Below are positions 40,762 through 51,248 of a stretch of 64,000 nt of DNA, in pieces; the first letter of the stretch is position 1, and each line of letters opens with the position of its first letter. The notes below the pieces were generated by a model. That model saw only the letters and a program-made list of their open reading frames with translations, ran no database searches and was not told the origin of the DNA. A program made the position numbers and the translations under genes. The stretch is from Christiangramia sp. Lineage in GTDB: Bacteria; Bacteroidota; Bacteroidia; Flavobacteriales; Flavobacteriaceae. The stretch is from positions 1-64,000 of the forward strand of contig NZ_JAPYPC010000022.1 of assembly GCF_029937855.1 (NCBI RefSeq). The letters are read 5' to 3'.

Positions 40762-43137
40762 ATGTTTAGAAATTACTTAAAAATAGCGTGGAGGAACATT
40801 AGAAAAAATAAGCTTTTCAGCTTTATTAATATCGGTGGCCTGTCACTTGGCCTTACAGCCTGTATCCTTATTATGTTCTATGTTTCTCATGAACGTAGCT
40901 ATGACATATTCCATGCAGATTCAGATAGAATATTTCAATTAGAAGGAAAAGCAAAATTTGGAGATCAAACCATTTATATGCAGAACTTTAATCAGGTAGT
41001 TGCAGATGCCATGGTTGAAAACTCTCCTTCCGTTGAATCAGGCCTCCGAATAAATTCGGAATATAAACCGGTAGTAGTAAAACCCATGGAAAGAAAATCT
41101 CAGAGTTTTTCTGAGCCAAATTTCTTTTATACCGATGAGAATTTCTTCAATTTCTTTTCTTTCAATCTTCTTCAGGGAAATAAAGAAATTGTTTTAGCGA
41201 AGCCATTCAGCTTGGTCATTTCCGAAGACATAGCAAAGAAATATTTTGGACAAAGCGATCCCATAGGGCAAAAACTCGAAATTATAAAGGATAGTACTTA
41301 TCAGTTTCAGATAACCGGAATAGCCGAAAACAGCCCCTCGAATTCCAGCATTCATTATGATTTTATCACTTCTATTGCTACCATGGAAAAAATGAAAGAG
41401 AATGAACGCGATTTCAGCTCTCAAATTTTTCAGGGTGGGTCTTTTGCAACTTTTCTAAAACTTGACACTAGCGAAAACATACAATCAGTTATTGGAACTG
41501 CTCAAAAACTCAGTACAAATGCTAATAATAAATCAAAAGATGAGTATTCTCTGGAGCCATTAGAAGATAAACATTTAAAGTCTGGAAATGATAACGGCAT
41601 AAAATATCTGGATGTATTTCCCCTTATCGCCCTGTTTATTTTATTACTTGCACTAATTAATTATATGAGTATTACCACTGCGCGCGCTAATTCCAGGGCA
41701 AAAGAAATAGCTGTGAGAAAAGTAAATGGTGCAGATAAAAAAAATATAGCGTTTCAGTTTTATGTGGAATCTGCTTTATACGTTAGCGTGTCATTTATAA
41801 TAGCAGGAATATTAAGTTATATTTTTGAAAGACCATTTTTTAATTTACTGAATATTGATATTGACGGTGTCTTCTTTTTCCATCCAATATTTCTGATTAT
41901 CCTTGGTACAATCTATCTTGTAAGTATACTATTAGCCGGTATATATCCTTCCATTGTAATGTCTTCCTTTAACCCAATAGAAAACTTTAGAAAAAAATCT
42001 CCTGGAAAATTTGGTGGAAACTTAATTAGAAAAATTTGCACAACGGCTCAGTTTACTATAGCCGTAGTTTTAATTATCGGCGGTATTATAATAAAACAAC
42101 AAATGGATTATTTAAAAACCTTAAATACCGGCTTGGATCGTTCCGAAATTTTAATGGTGCCTCTACAAAAAAGCATGGGAAATAATTCTCGTGCATTTAG
42201 AAATGAGATTGAAAAAATTCCTGGAATAAAAAGTACTGCTATTTCAAAAAATCAAATTTATGATGGATATGATATATTTTTCGCTTCTGCTGAAAATACA
42301 GAGTCATTAGCCCTTCCTCTAATGCAGGTAGATGATAATTTCCTGGAGGTTCTTGAAGTAAAATGGCAATTAACGCCGGTAAATAAAGAATTGATAACCG
42401 CTGAGAAAAAAATAATAATAAATGAATCAGCAATTGAAAAATTTAGCCTTAGCCCAGATCCCAGAGGGGAGTTTATAGAATTGGCGGGAAGCCCTCAAGA
42501 AATTGTGGGCGTAGTGAATGACTTTAATTATGCTTCCCTTGAAGACCCTATAGATGCCCTGGGACTTAAAATATCAAAACGAAACCAATTTTCAGGGACA
42601 GGCTGCCTATATATAAAATATAGCAACACCGTAAACCTGCCGGGTCTTATTTCCAAAATATCTGATAGTTATACTAGATACGATTCGGAAACACCATTAG
42701 AATATCAATTTATGGACGATAAATTCAATGCCCTCTTTAAATCTGAAGAGCGCTTAGCAACAATGTTTGGTTTTTTTATCATATTGACTATAATAATTGC
42801 TGGACTAGGACTTTTAGGGCTTGCAGCTTTTTCGGCGCAACAAAGAGTTAAAGAGATTGGAGTTCGAAAAGTTTTAGGGGCCAGTGTATTCCAGATAACC
42901 AGGTTATTATCAAAAGATTTCATCAAACTTACAGCATTAGCAGTTTTAATTGCATCACCAGTGGCTTGGTTTCTAGCAACTAAATGGCTTGAGGATTTTG
43001 CCTACCAAACGAAAATTGAATGGCCGGTATTTGTATTTTCAGGATTATTTGCGGTATCTCTAACCTTATTTATTGTGTGCTTTCAGGCACTAAAAACAGC
43101 CATGCAAAACCCGGTTAAAAGCCTTAAGACAGAGTAA
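40762..43137 (+). CDS. FtsX/MacB-type ABC permease 4
   Basis: MFRNYLKIAWRNIRKNK start at 40762 (ORF track opens at 40591 inside permease 3); KEIGVRKVLGAS; NPVKSLKTE. Confidence 0.92.
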   Translation: MFRNYLKIAWRNIRKNKLFSFINIGGLSLGLTACILIMFYVSHERSYDIFHADSDRIFQLEGKAKFGDQTIYMQNFNQVVADAMVENSPSVESGLRINSEYKPVVVKPMERKSQSFSEPNFFYTDENFFNFFSFNLLQGNKEIVLAKPFSLVISEDIAKKYFGQSDPIGQKLEIIKDSTYQFQITGIAENSPSNSSIHYDFITSIATMEKMKENERDFSSQIFQGGSFATFLKLDTSENIQSVIGTAQKLSTNANNKSKDEYSLEPLEDKHLKSGNDNGIKYLDVFPLIALFILLLALINYMSITTARANSRAKEIAVRKVNGADKKNIAFQFYVESALYVSVSFIIAGILSYIFERPFFNLLNIDIDGVFFFHPIFLIILGTIYLVSILLAGIYPSIVMSSFNPIENFRKKSPGKFGGNLIRKICTTAQFTIAVVLIIGGIIIKQQMDYLKTLNTGLDRSEILMVPLQKSMGNNSRAFRNEIEKIPGIKSTAISKNQIYDGYDIFFASAENTESLALPLMQVDDNFLEVLEVKWQLTPVNKELITAEKKIIINESAIEKFSLSPDPRGEFIELAGSPQEIVGVVNDFNYASLEDPIDALGLKISKRNQFSGTGCLYIKYSNTVNLPGLISKISDSYTRYDSETPLEYQFMDDKFNALFKSEERLATMFGFFIILTIIIAGLGLLGLAAFSAQQRVKEIGVRKVLGASVFQITRLLSKDFIKLTALAVLIASPVAWFLATKWLEDFAYQTKIEWPVFVFSGLFAVSLTLFIVCFQALKTAMQNPVKSLKTE

Positions 43138-43159
43138 ATCATCCATCAAAAACTTCATC

Positions 43160-45598
43160 ATGATCAGAAATTATTTCAAAATTGCGTGGCGGCATATCTG
43201 GAAACATAAAATATTCTCATTGATCAATATCATTAGCCTTGCCATAGGTTTAAGTGCCTCCTTTGTAATAGGGATGATGGTGTACTATGATTTTACCTTT
43301 GACAAATTTCATCCCGATGGTGATCGTACATACAGAGTTACTACTCAATTTAATGATCCTGAAGGTGGCCGTGTTAGTGCTGGGATTCCGTTTCCATTAG
43401 TTGATGTGGTTAAAAATGATGTTACAGGATTAGAAACAGCCGCTTTTTTCCACCAATTCCAATCAGTTAATGTAAAACCTACGGGAACTGAGGAGCTATT
43501 CAAACAACAGGATTTTGTGGTATTTGCTGACCAAGGCTATTTTGAATTACTCGAATACCAATGGCTTGCTGGCTCCCCCCAAAAAACATTATCTAAGCCC
43601 AATGAGGTTGTACTTACAGAAGATAGAGCAAGACTCTATTTCCCTAATTTATCCCCATCCCAAGTAATGGGAAAAACATTAAATTATAATGACTCTATAC
43701 CTGCAGTCGTTACTGGAGTAATAGCAGATTTTAAAGAACGTAGTGATATAATCTTTCAAGAGTTCCTATCACTACATACGGCTCCTCAAACCAATATTGC
43801 CCATCAAATATCAGGTAATAACTGGTATGGTGTTTACAATACATCGCAACTCTGGGTCAAACTTGAGAAGAAAACTTTATTAAATAACTTCCAGGCTCAA
43901 TTGGATGATATCGCAGAAAAACATCAAATGAAAGAAGATGTGAAATCAGGATCAACCCGTGAATTTCACATTCAACCTTTAACGAATCTGCACTTTAATA
44001 ACGAATTAGGTATTTACGATCCAGAAACGGCTGTAGCAGATAAGAAAGTTCTCTTCATGTTAGGATTGGTAGCACTGTTTTTATTGCTATTAGGATGTGC
44101 TAATTTCATCAATCTTAATACCGCACAAGCCTCAAAAAGAGCCAAAGAAATAGGCATTAGAAAAACACTGGGAAGTTCCAAAGGCCAGTTAATCTTTCAA
44201 TTTTTGGGAGAGACATTTTTGCTGACAATTTTTGCTGGGATTGTATCGGTCCTTTTATCTTTTTGGCTTTTAAGAATCTTTGATGATTTTATAGCCGAAG
44301 GCATTGATATATCCCTATTGATGAACCCAGTCATCTTGTTCTTGATAGGATTATTACTCGTTATAGTAACCATTACGGCAGGATTTTATCCAGGAATTAT
44401 TTTGTCAAAATTTAAGCCCGTGCGTGTGTTAAAAGGAAAAAATACAGAAGCTGGCAGTAAAAACGAACTTAGAAAATTCCTTACCATATTCCAGTTTACC
44501 ATCGCTTTTGTCTTTATTATCTCTACAATTTTAGTTGGTAAACAGATTAGTTTCTTGATCAATAAGGATATGGGTTTTAAAACTGAATCTGTTGCTTTTA
44601 TGGAGACACCTTATTATCTTTCTAGTTCAGACAAACAAGAACTTCTCGCCCAAAAGCTTGCAAATCTATCCGCGCTTAAAAAAGTAAGTTTAGGCGGTCA
44701 GTCGCCAGCTTCTTTTGATCAATCTACTACTTTTTTTATCTCCAATCATGATGGGATAGAAAGAAAAACAAGTGTACGCATGCTTTTTGGCGATACAGAA
44801 TACCTCGATCTGTATGAAATCCCAATACTTGCTGGTAGAACACCCTTAAATGACACTATTAAAGAAATAGTCATTAATACAAAAGCCCTTGAAAAAATGG
44901 GATTCACAAACCCAAGTAAAGCTTTAAACCAAACGGTGACCTCTGGCGGCGTTCCCTATTCCATTACAGGAGTGATGGCTGATTTCAATCAAGGCTCCCT
45001 CAAACAAGAGATTGAACCCATGGCATTTGTCGGCGGTATGTGGCACTCTAGTTTTGAGGTCATTCATTTTAGCTTTTCTACTGAAAATTACGAGGACTTA
45101 AGCACCACGTTGGCACAAGTAGAAAACACGTATAAAGAGGTTTACCCTGAAGAAACGGTTGATCTAAAATTTATGGATGAAACTATCCTTACCTTTTATA
45201 AAAAAGAACAAAGCATGTCAAAACTCATTACTTGGGCTATGGCTCTTTCGGTTTTGATAAGTTGTCTGGGACTTCTAGGATTAGTAATTCACACCACAGA
45301 ACGCCGTACGAAGGAAATAGGAATTCGCAAGGTGCTAGGCGCATCTATTAGGCAGATCAACATCATTTTGTGCAAGGACTTTTTGATCTTAATCGTAATA
45401 GCTTTTGTTATTGCAGCCCCCATTACATATTGGTTACTTAATGATTGGCTACAGGATTTTGCCAATAGAACGGAACTGAGCTGGTGGATCTTTGCCGGTG
45501 GTGGTTTTTTTATGATTGTTTTAGCTCTGGCTGTAATGAGTGTAAAAACAATAAGTACAGCATTACAAAAACCCGTTAAAAACCTAAGAACTGAATAA
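43160..45598 (+). CDS. FtsX/MacB-type ABC permease 5
   Basis: MIRNYFKIAWRHIWKHK start; KEIGIRKTLGSS, KEIGIRKVLGAS; PVKNLRTE. Confidence 0.93.
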   Translation: MIRNYFKIAWRHIWKHKIFSLINIISLAIGLSASFVIGMMVYYDFTFDKFHPDGDRTYRVTTQFNDPEGGRVSAGIPFPLVDVVKNDVTGLETAAFFHQFQSVNVKPTGTEELFKQQDFVVFADQGYFELLEYQWLAGSPQKTLSKPNEVVLTEDRARLYFPNLSPSQVMGKTLNYNDSIPAVVTGVIADFKERSDIIFQEFLSLHTAPQTNIAHQISGNNWYGVYNTSQLWVKLEKKTLLNNFQAQLDDIAEKHQMKEDVKSGSTREFHIQPLTNLHFNNELGIYDPETAVADKKVLFMLGLVALFLLLLGCANFINLNTAQASKRAKEIGIRKTLGSSKGQLIFQFLGETFLLTIFAGIVSVLLSFWLLRIFDDFIAEGIDISLLMNPVILFLIGLLLVIVTITAGFYPGIILSKFKPVRVLKGKNTEAGSKNELRKFLTIFQFTIAFVFIISTILVGKQISFLINKDMGFKTESVAFMETPYYLSSSDKQELLAQKLANLSALKKVSLGGQSPASFDQSTTFFISNHDGIERKTSVRMLFGDTEYLDLYEIPILAGRTPLNDTIKEIVINTKALEKMGFTNPSKALNQTVTSGGVPYSITGVMADFNQGSLKQEIEPMAFVGGMWHSSFEVIHFSFSTENYEDLSTTLAQVENTYKEVYPEETVDLKFMDETILTFYKKEQSMSKLITWAMALSVLISCLGLLGLVIHTTERRTKEIGIRKVLGASIRQINIILCKDFLILIVIAFVIAAPITYWLLNDWLQDFANRTELSWWIFAGGGFFMIVLALAVMSVKTISTALQKPVKNLRTE

Positions 45599-45605
45599 AC
45601 AAAAC

Positions 45606-45635
45606 AACCTCACAGGTTTGGAAACTTGTGAGGTT
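45606..45635. repeat. REP-like palindrome in permease array (2)
   Basis: AACCTCACAGGTTTGGAAACTTGTGAGGTT. Confidence 0.65.
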
Positions 45636-45649
45636 TAAAAACATTTATC

Positions 45650-48055
45650 ATGATCCGAAATTATCTTAAAACCGGCTCGCGGAATATCATCAAGAACAAA
45701 GGTACATTTGCAGTAAATATTATCGGGCTAGCACTTGGAATAGCGTCAGTGATCATGATTATGCTGTATGTATTGGATGAACTAAGTTATGATCGTTTCA
45801 ACGAAAAGGCAGATCAGATAGTTCGGGTGGTTTTTAAAGCTGAAGTGAACGGAGAACAAATGAACGAAGCCGTAGTGATGGCTCCTGTCGCGCAAACCTT
45901 GAAAAATGATCTACCGGAAGTGACTCAAGCAACCCGGCTGGCAAAATCCTATAACAATCGTCTGGAACATAAGGGTATTTATTACGGCCAAAGCGAATTG
46001 GGATATGTTGACCCTAATTTCTTTGATGTATTTACACTGCCTATCATCAATGGAAACAAAAATACCCCGCTCGATGAACCCAATTCTGTGGTTATTTCTG
46101 AATCTTTAGCTAAAAATATCTTTGGTAATACCGAGCCCATAGGAAAAACGATCACAGTTTCAAACCGGGATGAGCAATTATACGTTTCCGGGGTAATGAA
46201 AGATATTCCGAAGAATTCTCATTTTCACTTTGACTTGCTGGTTTCCACACTTGGATATGATCAGGCACAAAAGACGAGCTGGATGGAATCAGATTTTTTT
46301 ACATACCTGGTCTTAAAGGAAGGTGCCGAAGTTGCTGAAGTAGAAGCAAAATTACCCGCAATCACTAAGAAATACATGGGACCGCAAATGATGGAGGCTA
46401 TTGGAATGTCTTACGAAGAATTTCAAAAGGATAATGATATAGGACTTTTTCTTCAACCTTTAACTGATATTCACCTGCATTCAGATTTTTCTGATGCAAC
46501 CACCCTTGAACAAGGTGGTGATATCAAATATGTTTATATTTTTAGTGCTATTGCTATTTTTATGCTGGTCATCGCATGTATTAATTTTATGAACCTGGCT
46601 ACGGCCTCTGCATCCAAACGGTCAAAAGAAGTAGGCATTCGAAAAGTACTTGGATCTAATAAAAATCAGCTTATTTATCAGTTTTTAGCGGAAGCTTTTA
46701 TCTCAACGATTATCGCCGCTGTCCTGGCAAGTGTTCTTTTCGCTTTGTCCATCCCATTTTTTAATCAGCTCGCAGGAAAAACCATCGAATTTTCTACCAT
46801 ATTAAACCCGGCATACCTCCTCTCCCTTTTAGGTTTAATCTTTCTGATTACTATACTGGCAGGCGCTTATCCTGCATTTTACCTATCTTCTTTTAATCCG
46901 CTAAATGCCTTAAAGTCGAAATTTTCAGGAAACGGTTCAGGAATACGTAGCGGACTTGTAGTCTTTCAGTTTGTGATTTCTGCAGGGCTTATTCTGGCGA
47001 CTTTAGTAGTGAGGGAACAAATGAACTATATTCAAAATAAGGATCTCGGATACGAAAAAGATCAGCTCCTGGTAATCAAGGACACCTATCTTTTGGAGAA
47101 TAATGAAGATAATTTTATCCAAGAGATCGAAAATGATCCCCGTGTAGCTAGTGTTACCCATTCTGCATTCGTACCGGCCGGGGAAAGTGATAATGAAGTA
47201 GGAGGAACTTTCCAAAACGGTGAATTTTTACGCCGAATGTATTTCTATAATGTTGACGAGAATTATATCCCAACCTTGGGAATGGAATTATTGCAGGGGC
47301 GAAATTTTTCAAAAGAATTTGGTGATGAAAGTGATAAGGTGATTATTAACGAAAAAGCTGCTGAAATCCTTGGCTTTGGAAAAGATGCCGTGGGCAAAAC
47401 CTTTCAGAGAGATACCCGGGAAGGTTTGAAAGACATCACTGTAATGGGGGTAATTAAAAATTTCAACTGGAAATCATTGCACCAGGAAATAGAACCGCTC
47501 ATTCTGAAAAAGAATCCATACGGCGGAGTCATCTTAAGATCAAAATCAGCCAATATGTCGGGGATTATTGAAAAGCTGAATTCTACTTGGAATCAATATA
47601 ATCCAAGGGAAGTTTTGAACTATAGTGTGCTGGACGACTCATTTCAACATACCTATTTAAAAGAACGTAAAATGGGAACCATTCTTACACTCTTCGCGAT
47701 TCTCACCATTATCGTTGCCTGTCTTGGATTATTTGGCCTGGTAACTTTTACTGCAGAACAGCGATTTAAAGAGATTGGTATTAGAAAAGTTCTGGGATCT
47801 TCTGCAACACAAATTGTAGCACTTTTATCAAAAGACTTCCTAAAATTGGTGGCTGTCTCTTTCTTGATCGCTTTCCCGCTATGTTTCTATTTAATGAACA
47901 GGTGGTTACAGGATTTCGCCTACCGGATCAATATTCAATGGTATTTATTTGTGTTGGCTGCCGTGATCACATTAGGAATCGCCTTTCTCACCATTGGAAT
48001 AAAGAGTTTTAGGGCGGCCAGCATCAATCCTATTAAAAGTTTAAAAACCGAATAA
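45650..48055 (+). CDS. FtsX/MacB-type ABC permease 6
   Basis: KEVGIRKVLGSN, KEIGIRKVLGSS; NPIKSLKTE. Confidence 0.93.
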   Translation: MIRNYLKTGSRNIIKNKGTFAVNIIGLALGIASVIMIMLYVLDELSYDRFNEKADQIVRVVFKAEVNGEQMNEAVVMAPVAQTLKNDLPEVTQATRLAKSYNNRLEHKGIYYGQSELGYVDPNFFDVFTLPIINGNKNTPLDEPNSVVISESLAKNIFGNTEPIGKTITVSNRDEQLYVSGVMKDIPKNSHFHFDLLVSTLGYDQAQKTSWMESDFFTYLVLKEGAEVAEVEAKLPAITKKYMGPQMMEAIGMSYEEFQKDNDIGLFLQPLTDIHLHSDFSDATTLEQGGDIKYVYIFSAIAIFMLVIACINFMNLATASASKRSKEVGIRKVLGSNKNQLIYQFLAEAFISTIIAAVLASVLFALSIPFFNQLAGKTIEFSTILNPAYLLSLLGLIFLITILAGAYPAFYLSSFNPLNALKSKFSGNGSGIRSGLVVFQFVISAGLILATLVVREQMNYIQNKDLGYEKDQLLVIKDTYLLENNEDNFIQEIENDPRVASVTHSAFVPAGESDNEVGGTFQNGEFLRRMYFYNVDENYIPTLGMELLQGRNFSKEFGDESDKVIINEKAAEILGFGKDAVGKTFQRDTREGLKDITVMGVIKNFNWKSLHQEIEPLILKKNPYGGVILRSKSANMSGIIEKLNSTWNQYNPREVLNYSVLDDSFQHTYLKERKMGTILTLFAILTIIVACLGLFGLVTFTAEQRFKEIGIRKVLGSSATQIVALLSKDFLKLVAVSFLIAFPLCFYLMNRWLQDFAYRINIQWYLFVLAAVITLGIAFLTIGIKSFRAASINPIKSLKTE

Positions 48056-48065
48056 ATATAGTAAT

Positions 48066-48830
48066 ATGAAAAAGTCAGTTTTAATTAAAAGCAAATTATT
48101 GATCGTTTTATTGATAAACGTTTTCAGTTTCAATTTAAGCAATGCTCAATCTGAAACAGTTGAAGTTTCCAGCTTTTCTGAAGTTACGATAAGTCCTTAT
48201 ATCGAAGTGGTCTTCAAAGAATCTGATGAAGAATCTGTGGTAATCGAATATTCCCGGATTGAGCGCAACAAGATCAATATAGAAAATGATGGAAAGGAAC
48301 TGCATATTTACCTGGAAGATGCTAAGATCGTTTCAAAAGAAGAAGAGGTTGAGATAAATGGTCGTGAAATGGATCGCTCTATTTATAAAGGTACAGAAGT
48401 ACGCATTACGGTAAATTATAAGCAGCTAGAAGAAGTTGAAATTCGCAGTGAAGAACAAATCACATTCGAAAATCCAATCAATACTGAAGACTTTGACCTG
48501 GACATATATGGCTCTACCAAAGTCTTTTTTGAAAGTATCACTGCTAAAGATTTTAAGGTTGCCATTTATGGAGAAAGCTATCTGGAGGTAAAAGGTGGAA
48601 ATGTAGGGTTTCAACACTACCGTTGTTACGGAAAAAGCGAGATACATACGATTGATCTTCTTTCTAAAGAGACCAAAATTGCTGCATATGGAAACAACCA
48701 TATCATCGTAAATGTTTCTGAAAAACTAAAAGTTTCTGCATTTGGCGAAGCGAGAATTCAATATAAAGGGAACGCCAAAGTGAATAACGGACTCAAAATA
48801 GGAGAAACCGTCATTCAAAAAATCGATTAA
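48066..48830 (+). CDS. Secreted GIN-domain (DUF2807) protein
   Basis: Signal peptide; repetitive beta-helix-like pattern (FDLDIYGSTKVFF, FKVAIYGESYLEV, ETKIAAYGNNHIIV, LKVSAFGEARIQY). Confidence 0.8.
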   Translation: MKKSVLIKSKLLIVLLINVFSFNLSNAQSETVEVSSFSEVTISPYIEVVFKESDEESVVIEYSRIERNKINIENDGKELHIYLEDAKIVSKEEEVEINGREMDRSIYKGTEVRITVNYKQLEEVEIRSEEQITFENPINTEDFDLDIYGSTKVFFESITAKDFKVAIYGESYLEVKGGNVGFQHYRCYGKSEIHTIDLLSKETKIAAYGNNHIIVNVSEKLKVSAFGEARIQYKGNAKVNNGLKIGETVIQKID

Positions 48831-48849
48831 ATCATCGAAATATTCATCT

Positions 48850-51234
48850 ATGTTTAAAAATTTCATCAAAATATCCTGGCGAAGAATTAAAGCCGACAAA
48901 ACATTTTCATTCATCAATATTCTTGGGCTGGCTATAGGCCTTACCATTACGCTTCTTTTGTTCCTTTTTGTTATGCAGGAACGCAGTTTTGACCAGATGT
49001 ATGTGAATAAAGAGCGTATCTACCGGGTAATCTTCCATACAACCGATAAGCGAGACAATGAGATCTGGGCAACTGTACCCGCCGCATTGAAACCGGCCGC
49101 TTCTGAAGAAATTCCGGAAGTTGAAAGATCTGCCAGACTTTGGGATCATGATTTCGGAAAAACAGCCTCTATTGAAGCTAATCAAGAACAATTTACCGAG
49201 CCTAAATTGTATTATGCCGATCGTGAATTCTTTGATATTTTTCAACTGGAATTTATTCATGGTAGCGCACAGAATCAACTGGAAAAACCAAATAGCATCG
49301 TCCTTTCAGAGTCAACTGCTAAAAAATATTTCGGTAATGCTAATCCCATTGGGGAGATCATTAGTATCGATAACAAAAAGAAAATGGAAGTGACCGGAGT
49401 TTATAAGGATTTCCCCTCAAATTCCAGCCTGGATGGAAATATGATCGCTTCTTTTAGTTCGGTAGGTTTTTATAATGATCCCACGTGGGGAAATGCCAGT
49501 TTCGAAACTTATTTTTTATTAACTGAAAATGCTGATGTAGCTTCTGTTCGTAATAAATTACAGGATGTGGTAGACACCAATGTTCCAAAGGAAGATCAAT
49601 GGTACACCCTGGGATTACAACCTTTAGAAAGAATGCATCTCTTTTCTTCGAATATAAAAAGTGCTTATTCTTCTAAAATCGGGAGTATCGAAGAGGTAAG
49701 GAATTTTAGCCTGCTGGCAATTTTAATTCTGCTTATTGCATGTATTAATTATATGAACCTGGCCACCGCAAGATCTCAAAAAAGCACGAAAGATGTGGGC
49801 ATCAATAAAACCCTGGGAGCTCCCAGCAAGTTACTTATCCTACGATTTTTTACGGAAACCGGGTTTGTTACCTTGCTCGCTATTATCCTATCTATCATCC
49901 TGACGGTCACAACGATTCCACTTTTTGAAAATATTGTGGGTACAGAACTTTCCCTTCACTTTCTATGGTCATTCCAATTCATAGCGGCGATCATCGGGAT
50001 TTGGATTATTACCACTTTTATAGCGGGTTCTTTTCCTGCCTTTCACCTTTCAAAATTCTCCCCCATGGAGGTTATTAGGTCTGGAAAGGATAAAGAGAGT
50101 TTTACCGCGCTGCTAAGAAAAGGACTGGTAGTTGTTCAGTTTTCAGCTTCTATTATTTTGATCATCAGTGCTATTGTAATCTACAATCAGCTGGAGTTTA
50201 TACGGAATAAAAACCTTGGTTATAACCCCGAAAACACCCTGGCTGTATCTATTGCTGCGGTGAATTCTGAAAATGAGCAGGAAACATTAATTAAAGAATT
50301 TGAAGTGCTGCCTGAAGTTTCTTCTGCTACTATGACCCAGGGATATCCGGGCATTTCAGTAAGTGGTCGTTCGCTCTATAAAAATATGAATTCAGATGAG
50401 GCGATGTCCCTGCAAACCAATCGTGCGACAGGAGGTGTTGTTGAAACTTTACAGCTAAAATTACTCGCTGGAAAAGATCTTCCAGAAAATAAACAGGAAG
50501 GAGATTCGATCGTAGACGTGGTACTAAATAAAAAAGCGGTGGAATTTCTGGGAATAAGTCCGCAGGAAGCCATAGGCAAAAATCTTATTGCGCAACTTGG
50601 ACCTAACGCTTACGTAATAGGAGTAGTAGATGATTTCAATTTTTCCTCCCTGCGGTCTCCAATTGGCGGCTATGCTTTTAATAATGGTTTTGAACCTCTA
50701 AGGTATATGCTCGTTCGTTTTAAAACCGAAGATCTTCCCGAAACTTTAGATAGTTTTAAAAATCGATTTAACCAGGTAGTTCCGTCTTCTGCATTCGATT
50801 ATAATTTCCTGGACAAGAATGTAGAAAAAATGTACGAAAGGGATCAGCGTACCGCCTCCATCGCCCTGACCTTTGCCGGACTGGCAATTTTTGTAGCCTG
50901 CCTTGGTTTATTTGGACTTGCTGCCTTTATGGCTGAACAGCGCACTAAGGAAATAGGAGTTCGAAAAGTACTGGGTGCAAGTGTAGCTGGTATCACCAGG
51001 TTACTCACTAAAGACTTTATCAAACTGGTTTTAATTGCGCTGATCATTGGTTTTCCTATGGCCTATTGGCTTGTTAACAAATGGCTTCAGGAGTTTGTAT
51101 ACCGTATAGAAATCAATTATCAAATTTTCTTATATGCCGGGATCATAGCAATTTTTATTGCACTGGCCACGGTTAGTTTTCAGGCGATAAAAGCCGCAAT
51201 TTCAAATCCTGTAAATTCATTACGCAACGAATAA
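48850..51234 (+). CDS. FtsX/MacB-type ABC permease 7
   Basis: MFKNFIKISWRRIKADK; KDVGINKTLGAP, KEIGVRKVLGAS; NPVNSLRNE. Confidence 0.93.
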   Translation: MFKNFIKISWRRIKADKTFSFINILGLAIGLTITLLLFLFVMQERSFDQMYVNKERIYRVIFHTTDKRDNEIWATVPAALKPAASEEIPEVERSARLWDHDFGKTASIEANQEQFTEPKLYYADREFFDIFQLEFIHGSAQNQLEKPNSIVLSESTAKKYFGNANPIGEIISIDNKKKMEVTGVYKDFPSNSSLDGNMIASFSSVGFYNDPTWGNASFETYFLLTENADVASVRNKLQDVVDTNVPKEDQWYTLGLQPLERMHLFSSNIKSAYSSKIGSIEEVRNFSLLAILILLIACINYMNLATARSQKSTKDVGINKTLGAPSKLLILRFFTETGFVTLLAIILSIILTVTTIPLFENIVGTELSLHFLWSFQFIAAIIGIWIITTFIAGSFPAFHLSKFSPMEVIRSGKDKESFTALLRKGLVVVQFSASIILIISAIVIYNQLEFIRNKNLGYNPENTLAVSIAAVNSENEQETLIKEFEVLPEVSSATMTQGYPGISVSGRSLYKNMNSDEAMSLQTNRATGGVVETLQLKLLAGKDLPENKQEGDSIVDVVLNKKAVEFLGISPQEAIGKNLIAQLGPNAYVIGVVDDFNFSSLRSPIGGYAFNNGFEPLRYMLVRFKTEDLPETLDSFKNRFNQVVPSSAFDYNFLDKNVEKMYERDQRTASIALTFAGLAIFVACLGLFGLAAFMAEQRTKEIGVRKVLGASVAGITRLLTKDFIKLVLIALIIGFPMAYWLVNKWLQEFVYRIEINYQIFLYAGIIAIFIALATVSFQAIKAAISNPVNSLRNE

Positions 51235-51248
51235 ATAAATTTTAAAAA

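Noticed and set aside
48907-49278. 123-aa ORF antisense to permease 7
   Set aside because: Shadow ORF; no start context or family signal.
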